A DNA stretch of 64,000 nt, from the NCBI RefSeq assembly GCF_900105355.1, contig NZ_FNSC01000001.1:3596001-3660000 (forward strand). Reading direction: 5' to 3'. Shown in pieces: positions 57,315 through 64,000 of this stretch. The notes under the pieces are model-generated. The model was not told where the DNA came from, made no database searches, and saw nothing but the letters and a program-made list of their open reading frames with translations. Within the stretch, counting starts at the first letter, position 1. Each line of letters opens with the position of its first letter. This DNA is from Pseudomonas anguilliseptica (lineage in GTDB: Bacteria; Pseudomonadota; Gammaproteobacteria; Pseudomonadales; Pseudomonadaceae). The position numbers and the translations under genes are program-made.

Positions 57315-59767
57315 GATCCCTCTGGTGGTGGTTGTTAGGCAGTTGCTGGGTTGTTAGCGTGAGCGTCAGCGCGACGGAATTATTACCCCATACGCAACCC
57401 ACACCGTTGCAATTGAACGTAGCAGCTCAAGGTGTCTGGCAGCAGGCCGATGAGCTGCTGATTGAGGGCGTCAATCAACATCCTCATCCCATCATTGTGG
57501 TGCTGCGCCTGGATGATGAGGTGTCGTGGGACTACGCCACGCGTTTTAACCGCGAGTGGCAAGTCCCGCCTGGCCCTTTCCTCCTGAGCCAACCGCTGTC
57601 TGGGCTGCGCGATGGTCGCGGACGGGAAATGAGCCGTTTGGCTTTGCGCCGGTTGTATCTGTTTCATGCCGAGCAGGGGCCTGCAGTACAGGTCAATCAC
57701 CTGAGGTTGTTTCGACAAACCTTCCCCGAACAGGTCGTGGCGTGGGACATGGGCGCGGCTCACAGTGCGTGCAGCAGTGGTTTTCGCTGTATGGACGAAC
57801 GTTCTCTGGCGCTCCAGGGTGTGGCGCTGGAGGCCCGGCAGCGCCCGTATGCCGATGCACTGCTGGCCGATGGTATTCGCGGCATAGCCGCTCTGCGCTT
57901 GCCGCTGGCGGCGGGGCGTTGGCGGCTCTTGTTGTGGCAAGAGGACGTCGGTGAGTGGGAATACTTGCCGCATGTGTTGCACCGCGAACTGCGTTTAAAC
58001 GGTGAGCGGGTGCGCAATGAGCACCTCACCCCTGAGCAATGGTATAGCCAGCGCTATTTGGCTGGGCGTGAGCGTGAGTGGCAAGTGGGGGAAGATGCCT
58101 GGCAGGCGCTGGGTCGCTGGCGCGGCGAGGCGCTGGAGCAGACCGTCGAAGTGGTTCAGGACCAGGGCCTGTTGATTGAAATGACAGGTGAAGGCGCAGA
58201 TGCACAGTATTTGTCAGGATTACTGGCATGGCCTGCCGATGACCCGGTTGCCGAAGAGGCTGTGCGTACATGGCAGCGGCAGCGTGCGCAGCGCTTTGCC
58301 GCGCAGTGGCCCGTGCAAGCGCAGGATGAGTCTGTTGCCAAACAATTGCAGGTACGTTTGACCGCAGTGGAAGACTGGTTGGCAACGCCACTGGAGGATG
58401 CCCAGATCCAACGCGGTGTGGCAGGCAGTCGCCTTTTTGTAGGCCTGCGCATTGATGCGGCGCAGGAGGACAACAGCCCCGTGCTGCTGGTGACACCGCC
58501 TCTGTTAAATGACCAAAGCCTTCCCGTTCAGGTGCACTTTGGTCACTGGCGGCTGGAGCGACCGCAAGCGGCCAGTACATTGCTGGTGCCAGGAGCCGGG
58601 CATTTGCGAGCAGACCTCGAGCACTTGCGGCTACGCCCAGGGCAGCCGCGGCGTTTGCTGGTGAGTGTTCAGGTCTCTGAGGGCGCAGCCCCTGGGGTCT
58701 ATGTTGGCAATGTGCAGGTCTACAGTCATGGCGCCTTTCGTCAGCTGCCATATCGGGTACAGGTATTGGCCGTCCAACGTACTCCGCAGCAGACGGCCGT
58801 AGGTCTCTACCATGAACGGCTGCCCGCGCTGGGATGGTTTAGCCCGCTGGAACCGGCCATGCAGCAACTCGAAAGCTGTGATTGGCAGCGCTTCGTCCAA
58901 TTAGGCCTGAGTACGGTGGCACCTGCACTGCCTACGCCGGACAGCGCACAAGCGCGCGATGATTTGGCCGCTCAGGTCAGTCGCGTGCAGCAGTTAGGGT
59001 TATCGGCACCCTTATTAGCGTATGCACCCCTTAAGCGCTTGCGAGCGGGGGTTGGCGACGAAGAGGCGTTGCAGCGTTTGCGTCTGCTCTCACCCGTGTT
59101 ACGGCAGCAGTTATGGTGGGCGGTTGCTGACGAGCCAGCCGTTGAGCAGTTTGCAGTACTGCAGCAGTTTGCCGATCAGGCGCGGGCTATCGCGTTGCCG
59201 TTGGCGTGGCAGTTGAATCACCCCGAGCAGCAAAAATTACTTAAACCCGGTGATTTGTTATTGGCTAACCCGGGCTTTGGTGTGGATGTTGAGCGCATTG
59301 CACAGATCGAGGCTCAAGGGGTTAAGGTCTGGTTATATAACTTAGGACGCGAGCGGCTGGCCGCTGGATTCTACCTGTGGCGTAGTCAGGCATCCGGCCT
59401 GTTGCAATGGCATGCACGGATGCCCACTGCCGATCCTTTTGACTCCACTGATGGTCGCGAAGCCGACTTCAATTACCTATGGCCGCAAGCCTTGATGCCG
59501 GATCAGCGCTGTGCAGTGCTGGATATGGATGCGCGTCTGGTGGGGCTGAGTCAGGGCATGGAGGATCTGCGCTGGCTGCAATGGCTGGATCAACAGGCGT
59601 CTGTGAATGAGGCGGCGCGTCGCCTACGTAAACAACTTTGGCAGCAGGTTCCGACTCGCTGGGAAATGGCACAGACACTGCAAGAGAAGCACCTGCAGGG
59701 CTGGCGAGAAGCTATTCTGGAGTTGGCGCAGCAGCGCTCCCCATCATTCGCCGCGCCACTTAAGTGA
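57311..59767 (+). CDS. Secreted GH123/DUF4091-like protein
   Basis: The protein is 818 residues from ATG 57311, overlapping the previous stop. The signal peptide is MRSLWWWLLGSCWVVSVSVS then A. The N-terminal half is beta-sandwich-like. The C-terminal region has LLANPGFGVDVERIAQIEAQ, VWLYNLGRERLAAGFYLWRS, LQWHARMPTADPFDS and DGREADFNYLWP, close in pattern to DUF4091/GH123 glycosidases. It may trim or modify the polymer in the periplasm. The substrate is unknown. Confidence 0.75.
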   Translation: MRSLWWWLLGSCWVVSVSVSATELLPHTQPTPLQLNVAAQGVWQQADELLIEGVNQHPHPIIVVLRLDDEVSWDYATRFNREWQVPPGPFLLSQPLSGLRDGRGREMSRLALRRLYLFHAEQGPAVQVNHLRLFRQTFPEQVVAWDMGAAHSACSSGFRCMDERSLALQGVALEARQRPYADALLADGIRGIAALRLPLAAGRWRLLLWQEDVGEWEYLPHVLHRELRLNGERVRNEHLTPEQWYSQRYLAGREREWQVGEDAWQALGRWRGEALEQTVEVVQDQGLLIEMTGEGADAQYLSGLLAWPADDPVAEEAVRTWQRQRAQRFAAQWPVQAQDESVAKQLQVRLTAVEDWLATPLEDAQIQRGVAGSRLFVGLRIDAAQEDNSPVLLVTPPLLNDQSLPVQVHFGHWRLERPQAASTLLVPGAGHLRADLEHLRLRPGQPRRLLVSVQVSEGAAPGVYVGNVQVYSHGAFRQLPYRVQVLAVQRTPQQTAVGLYHERLPALGWFSPLEPAMQQLESCDWQRFVQLGLSTVAPALPTPDSAQARDDLAAQVSRVQQLGLSAPLLAYAPLKRLRAGVGDEEALQRLRLLSPVLRQQLWWAVADEPAVEQFAVLQQFADQARAIALPLAWQLNHPEQQKLLKPGDLLLANPGFGVDVERIAQIEAQGVKVWLYNLGRERLAAGFYLWRSQASGLLQWHARMPTADPFDSTDGREADFNYLWPQALMPDQRCAVLDMDARLVGLSQGMEDLRWLQWLDQQASVNEAARRLRKQLWQQVPTRWEMAQTLQEKHLQGWREAILELAQQRSPSFAAPLK

Positions 59768-60318
59768 AGTCAGTGATCACATGCAGCAAGGAGGCCTTTA
59801 TCTGCAATCGTCTGTTGTTAAGCCTGTGTATCAGCCTGCTATGCAGTGCTTGTGCTCAGCAGCCCAGCCATGTGGCAGAGGTACCAAGCGACTTACAGCC
59901 ACCCGCTGAAAGCCCGTACTTGGCGCGCATTAATCAATTACGGGCACAAACCGGCTATGTCGCACCCGCATCAACGACCATCGAGCCGGCGCAGGGGCAA
60001 GAGCCAGTCACAGATCCTGTGTCGGGCGACCCGGAGCCAGGCAGTCGCTTGCTCTGGCACTTTACGGATCAGCAGCAGCAACCGAGTGCTGCACAGTCGC
60101 AAGTGTTCAGCTTATGGCAGCGGCAACAGCAGCATGCACTGAGTGTCCAGGTCGGGCCTGTAAGTGGAAAAACGCCACTGGAGTCGGCCCGTCTGGCGCT
60201 GTTGAGGGCTCAGGCGTTGCAACGTTGGTTGGATGAGCAGTCGGTGCAGGCTCATGTTCGTTATGTGCCGCAGATGCCGTTGAACCAAGTGCTATGGCAG
60301 GCGGAACGTCAGCCATGA
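59764..60318 (+). CDS. Polysaccharide-cluster lipoprotein, start codon uncertain
   Basis: The lipoprotein signal is CNRLLLSLCISLLCSACAQQ with Cys at the SAC lipobox. The rest is Pro/Gln-rich with a C-terminal part (TPLESARLALLRAQALQRWL) reminiscent of OmpA-like repeats. GTG at 59764 overlaps the previous stop and gives 184 residues. A strong AAGGAGG at 59788-59794 instead points to codon 59800-59802, which is ATC, not ATG. The product may belong to the export complex. It overlaps the Wzz gene by ATGA. Confidence 0.65.
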   Translation: MKSVITCSKEAFICNRLLLSLCISLLCSACAQQPSHVAEVPSDLQPPAESPYLARINQLRAQTGYVAPASTTIEPAQGQEPVTDPVSGDPEPGSRLLWHFTDQQQQPSAAQSQVFSLWQRQQQHALSVQVGPVSGKTPLESARLALLRAQALQRWLDEQSVQAHVRYVPQMPLNQVLWQAERQP

Positions 60319-61760
60319 ATGAGTCGCTGATGCTCAACTTGCATGCCATTCTGGCCGGTGCCTGGCGGCGTCGGTATTTGATGGCCTCGTGCATGTTGAT
60401 CATGCCGCTATTAGCCATAGTGGTCGGGATGTTGAGTCCACGCACATGGCAGACGCACACCAGTGTGTTGGTTCAGGAAACCTCAAAGCTCAACCCCTTT
60501 CTTGAAGACCTGTCGGTGTCGAGCAATTTGGAGGCGCGCTATGCCGGATTGAATGCGTTGCTGCACAGCCGGCATGTACTGGCCAACGTGGCGCAAGAAC
60601 TCGGCATGATCAAGGCTGACAGCGACCCTGCCTGGCGTGAGCAGGTGATAGCAGAGTTGGCGGCGTCCTTGAGCTTGCAGCTGTTGGGCAAGGACATGTT
60701 GCAGCTTGTCTACCGCTCGAAGAACCCGGACAACATGGCGTCGACACTGAAGTTGGTACGCCAGCACTTCCTCGACCAGTTGCTGGCGCCTGAGCAGTCT
60801 TCACTGGCTAGCTCCGAACAGTTTCTTGAGCAGCAGTTGGATGAACGTCGGCGCGACTTGCAGAGCGTTGAACAGAGCCTGGCCGATTACAAGAAGCAAC
60901 ATGCAGCTGAGTTACCCAGTTTGTTAGGGTCGAATGTCACAAGCCTGCGTCGGCTCAAAGAGGAAGTGGCAGACAAACGCACGCAATTGGCAGGTGCGTT
61001 GGCGGCAAAAGATTCGCAACAGTCGCGTTTGGCTCAGGTCAATCCAGTGATCGGTCGCCTGGAGGAACAGATTGTCACGATCACCAGTGATCTAGCCCTG
61101 CTGCGCGCGCGTTACACCGAAGAGCACAGCGCGGTGCAGGCTGCTTTGCGCAAGCTGAGTCGCTTGGAGGAGGAGCGCGGTGCACAGATCAAGCAGTTAT
61201 CCGGTATCTCCTCGCAAGATCTCGATCAGTTGTGGCGTTTAGCCTCAGGAAGTGAGCAAGAGCAGGGCGGCGAGCGCCGCACGTTGCTGATTTCGCAACT
61301 TGAAGCGTTGCAAATTGCAAATAATCGCGTTGTGCAACTGCAAAAAGAGTTGATTGACCAAGAGAAATCCTTGCTTGAGATCGAAGGGCAGGTCACCAAC
61401 TATGCCGAAGTTGAACGGGGCATGGCGGAGTTGGAACGCGAGTTGGCTAGCAAGCGAACCCTCTATGAAGAGCTGCAACTGCGCTTCGAGAAAGCCCGTG
61501 TTGCGGGAGCTTTAGGCCGATTCGAGCAGCCGGAGAGGATCAAGATTATTGACGAGGCTTTTCAGCCGCTGAAACCGAGCAATCTGCCCTTGTTTGCTTT
61601 TGTTTTAGCCGGTGTCGTCGCGGGAATTGCACTTGGCGTGGGGCTTGCAATTATCAGTGAACTGATGGATAGCAGCGTGCGGCGGCGGGATCGCTTGGAG
61701 GCATTGCTGGATGTTCCGGTCATAAGTCGTATCCCTTGTGTCACGGAAGGCACTCCTTAA
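60315..61760 (+). CDS. Polysaccharide chain-length determinant (Wzz-like)
   Basis: The protein is 481 residues. The N-terminal helix (LMASCMLIMPLLAIVVGML) and C-terminal helix (LFAFVLAGVVAGIALGVGLA) enclose a long periplasmic coiled coil (about 170-390). The QTHTSVLVQETSKLNPFLED region is the Wzz N-domain. A cytoplasmic kinase domain is absent. It sets polymer length with the Wzy protein. It is ATGA-coupled to the lipoprotein. Confidence 0.9.
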   Translation: MNESLMLNLHAILAGAWRRRYLMASCMLIMPLLAIVVGMLSPRTWQTHTSVLVQETSKLNPFLEDLSVSSNLEARYAGLNALLHSRHVLANVAQELGMIKADSDPAWREQVIAELAASLSLQLLGKDMLQLVYRSKNPDNMASTLKLVRQHFLDQLLAPEQSSLASSEQFLEQQLDERRRDLQSVEQSLADYKKQHAAELPSLLGSNVTSLRRLKEEVADKRTQLAGALAAKDSQQSRLAQVNPVIGRLEEQIVTITSDLALLRARYTEEHSAVQAALRKLSRLEEERGAQIKQLSGISSQDLDQLWRLASGSEQEQGGERRTLLISQLEALQIANNRVVQLQKELIDQEKSLLEIEGQVTNYAEVERGMAELERELASKRTLYEELQLRFEKARVAGALGRFEQPERIKIIDEAFQPLKPSNLPLFAFVLAGVVAGIALGVGLAIISELMDSSVRRRDRLEALLDVPVISRIPCVTEGTP

Positions 61761-61771
61761 ACGGAGGTTGT

Positions 61772-62869
61772 ATGAGCCAGACAATTATTCAGGTCGTTCA
61801 GCACTTAGCCCCCGGCGGTATTGAATGCATGGTGCTTGATCTGCTTAAGCACGCGACGGCTGAGCAGACTGTGCACGTGGTCAGCCTGGAGGGCAATGCT
61901 GCCCAGATGGAGTATTGGCCTCGGTTAAAGCCCTATGCTTCGCGTTTGCACTTCTTGAACAAAGCGGCCGGTATTTCTCCTGTACTAATCTGGAAGCTGC
62001 GTGGCTTGATGCGCACGCTCAAAGCGGATGTTGTGCACACCCACCATATCGGGCCTTTGTTGTATGGCGGTACTGCCGCGCGCCTGGCGGGTGTGCCGAT
62101 ATTGCTGCACACCGAGCATGATGCCTGGCACTTACAGGACCCCAAGCGCAGACGTTTGGCCAAGCTTTTACTTGCGGCTCTGAGTCCGAGCGTGATTGCG
62201 GATTCGCAACAGGTACAGGCGCAGATGCGCTCCATGTTGCCGAGCAGTAATCCTCAGGTAATTCTTAATGGCATCGATGTGCAGCGTTTCAAACCCTGCA
62301 GTCAACGCCTTTCACGCGAGCGTTTGGGTTTGCCTGTGGATGTCAAGTTGGTGGGCTGTGCCGCCCGCTTAGAAACCGTGAAAGGCCATCAGGACTTGCT
62401 CGATGCCTTGTTCCGGTTACCGATGAATGTGCATTTAGCGCTGGCCGGCGATGGCTCTTTGCGCGAGTCACTGGAAGCCCAGGCGGTTGAGTTGGGGCAG
62501 CAGCACCGTATCCACTTTCTCGGGCATGTAGAGGCCATGCCGGACTTCTACCGGGCCCTGGATGTGTTCTGTCTGGCCTCCATGGCAGAGGGCATGCCCC
62601 TTAGTTTGCTGGAGGCTCAGGCATGCGGTGTGCCTGTAGTGGCAACGCGTGTCGGCGGGGTGGCTGAGGCAGTCTGCCCACTCAGTGGTGTGCTGGTTAG
62701 AGCAGGTCATTCTGACGAGCTGGCGCGAGCACTCAAGTACCAGTTCCAACGCAAGCCTAAGTACGATCCGCGGCCTTTCGTACTGAGTGGTAAGCGTGTT
62801 CAGGATATGGTGCATGCCTATGCACTCCTCGGCGCTGGCTTGCGCTTGGGAGGTAGTCATGTCGGTTGA
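61772..62869 (+). CDS. Glycosyltransferase family 4
   Basis: The protein is 365 residues from ATG 61772, preceded by ACGGAGG. It opens IIQVVQHLAPGGIECMVLDL with the GGIE loop. HTEHDAWHLQDPKRRRLAK, VILNGIDVQRFKP and LASMAEGMPLSLLEAQACGV (E-x7-E) are GT4 motifs similar to EpsF/TIGR03088-type transferases. It overlaps the next gene by 11 bases. Confidence 0.9.
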   Translation: MSQTIIQVVQHLAPGGIECMVLDLLKHATAEQTVHVVSLEGNAAQMEYWPRLKPYASRLHFLNKAAGISPVLIWKLRGLMRTLKADVVHTHHIGPLLYGGTAARLAGVPILLHTEHDAWHLQDPKRRRLAKLLLAALSPSVIADSQQVQAQMRSMLPSSNPQVILNGIDVQRFKPCSQRLSRERLGLPVDVKLVGCAARLETVKGHQDLLDALFRLPMNVHLALAGDGSLRESLEAQAVELGQQHRIHFLGHVEAMPDFYRALDVFCLASMAEGMPLSLLEAQACGVPVVATRVGGVAEAVCPLSGVLVRAGHSDELARALKYQFQRKPKYDPRPFVLSGKRVQDMVHAYALLGAGLRLGGSHVG

Positions 62870-64000
62870 ATCTGCTGGCCTGGTGGTGTTCGGGTTGTGT
62901 GCCTTGTTGGTGGTGTATCACCACGCCATATACCCCGTCTTGTTGAGCCGTCTTGCGGCACGCTGCAGGCTCTCGGAGCTGCCTGATATTCCCCAGCGCG
63001 GCTGGCAGTCCCAGGCAGGCGACCAGTTGCTACCGAGCATTGAAATCATCATGCCGGCTTACAACGAGTCGGCCTGTATTGCGGACAAGTTGCGCAACCT
63101 GGCCCAATTGGATTACCCGGCTGGCTTGTGGCGCGTGGTGATCATGCTCGACGGCTGCAGCGATGCCACGCGTGCCTGTGCGGAGAGCACGTTACAGGAG
63201 CCTGAGTGTGCGGGTTTGCCTGTGGTTATTCGCGACTACCAAGACAATCTCGGCAAAGTCATGCGGATCAACCAGGCTATTGAGGCGGCGCAGAGCTCAC
63301 TGGTTTTGCTTTCCGATGTCTCGGCTTTGCTACCGGTGGATTGCTTGTTGGCCTTGGCGGCTCATTTTAATGACCCCCGTATCGGGGCCGTCAGCTTGGG
63401 ATACCGCTTGCTCAATTCGGGTAGTGTGGGGGAGCAGGTCTACTGGGATTATCAGCGAAAGATAAAAATCCAGGAGAGTCGCCTGGGCTGTGTGCAGGGC
63501 GCTCATGGTTCAGGCTGGGCCCTGCGTCGGGCGCTGTTTCAACCCTTGCCGGCCTCCACCATCAATGATGATTTCATCATGCCCATGCAGATTGCGGCGC
63601 AAGGTTATCGGGTGGTGTATGAGTCGCGTCTCAGTGCGCTCGAGCTTGAATGCATGGGCGCCGTCGGTGAGCCGCAGCGTCGTCGTCGTATTGCTGCAGG
63701 CAACACCCAGCAAATTGCCCGCCTGCTCAGGCTGCTAAGCCCGCAGCAGGGGGCTAAAGCGTTTATGTTTCTTTCAGGCAAGTGTTTGCGCGTATTAATG
63801 CCTTACTGCTTGCTGGGGATGTTGCTGGCCAATGGCTTGTTTTTGGGGCTGGGTAGCTGGGCTGTTGCGCTTTTTCTTGCTCAATTGCTCGGCTATGGCG
63901 CGTTCATTGCTATGAACCTATTGCAGTACACTCCCCGGTTGCGCCTGTTGCGCGTGATCAATTATTTGCTGCTGGGGCACTGGGCCAACTTGAATGGCAG
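62859..64000 (+). CDS. Glycosyltransferase family 2, membrane-bound, partial
   Basis: The gene runs off the right edge; 380 codons are visible. It starts with a helix (LVVFGLCALLVVYHHAIYPV). The GT-A domain has EIIMPAYNESACIADKLRNL, VVIMLDGCSDATRACAE, a DVSALL segment at the DxD position, and NDDFIMPMQIAAQGYRVVY. The QRRRRIAAGNTQQ segment matches the Q/RxxRW-type helix of processive or polyprenyl-linked GT2 enzymes. C-terminal helices follow. It overlaps the preceding gene. Confidence 0.88.
   Translation, partial: MSVESAGLVVFGLCALLVVYHHAIYPVLLSRLAARCRLSELPDIPQRGWQSQAGDQLLPSIEIIMPAYNESACIADKLRNLAQLDYPAGLWRVVIMLDGCSDATRACAESTLQEPECAGLPVVIRDYQDNLGKVMRINQAIEAAQSSLVLLSDVSALLPVDCLLALAAHFNDPRIGAVSLGYRLLNSGSVGEQVYWDYQRKIKIQESRLGCVQGAHGSGWALRRALFQPLPASTINDDFIMPMQIAAQGYRVVYESRLSALELECMGAVGEPQRRRRIAAGNTQQIARLLRLLSPQQGAKAFMFLSGKCLRVLMPYCLLGMLLANGLFLGLGSWAVALFLAQLLGYGAFIAMNLLQYTPRLRLLRVINYLLLGHWANLNG

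Overview
The window is a high-GC Pseudomonas chromosome. Evidence is the conserved order ldhA-gacS-pirR-pirS-pirA ... cysM-rlmD-relA-mazG, the rimO / cytochrome b561 / three initiator tRNA / dinB / rhlB neighbourhood, the aapJQMP amino-acid transporter, and an integron integrase of the kind found in Pseudomonas chromosomal integrons. The left edge holds the start of epd (minus strand).

Layout. 1-2.1 kb: epd start and a lipoprotein gene whose last codons are cut off by an IS630-type insertion. 2.2-8.1 kb: an eroded chromosomal integron. The integrase intI (7090-8058, plus) faces away from a leftward array that still has two attC-like repeats and one possible cassette ORF. IS5, IS1111-type and IS30 elements have invaded it, the IS1111-type element lying inside an attC. 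8.1-19 kb: housekeeping genes (rimO, cytochrome b561, three identical tRNA-fMet, dinB, rhlB, a dipeptidase, a diguanylate cyclase, an acyl-CoA synthetase, a carboxylesterase). The cyclase and synthetase each carry an in-frame stop, and the esterase has ATA where its start codon should be. 19.4-23.6 kb: aapJQMP. 23.7-28.3 kb: small lipoproteins, ldhA, gacS. 28.4-37.5 kb: a siderophore-uptake locus (pirRS, pirA, a methyltransferase, an esterase, and DUF3649 / PepSY / DUF3325 membrane proteins). Three of its genes are frame-disrupted. 37.6-43.8 kb: cysM, rlmD, relA, mazG and a DUF2058 gene.

43.9-47.6 kb: second copies of the IS630 and IS5 elements, both inverted relative to the left copies, then two divergent genes that have lost their 5' halves at one shared breakpoint: a DUF1194 (vWA-like) protein and what looks like an exosortase. 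47.7-64 kb (right edge): a Wzx/Wzy-type exopolysaccharide cluster with a sugar-nucleotide epimerase-like protein, five GT4-type and one GT2 glycosyltransferases, a flippase, an O-antigen-ligase/polymerase-like protein, a hexapeptide acyltransferase, a GH123/DUF4091-like secreted protein, a lipoprotein and a Wzz-like chain-length protein. Tight ATGA overlaps suggest one or two operons.

The most interesting features are the decaying integron, the head-to-head deletion of the exosortase and its candidate substrate beside the polysaccharide cluster, and the clustering of nonsense and frameshift lesions. The lesions could be genuine decay or assembly errors; the sequence alone cannot decide.
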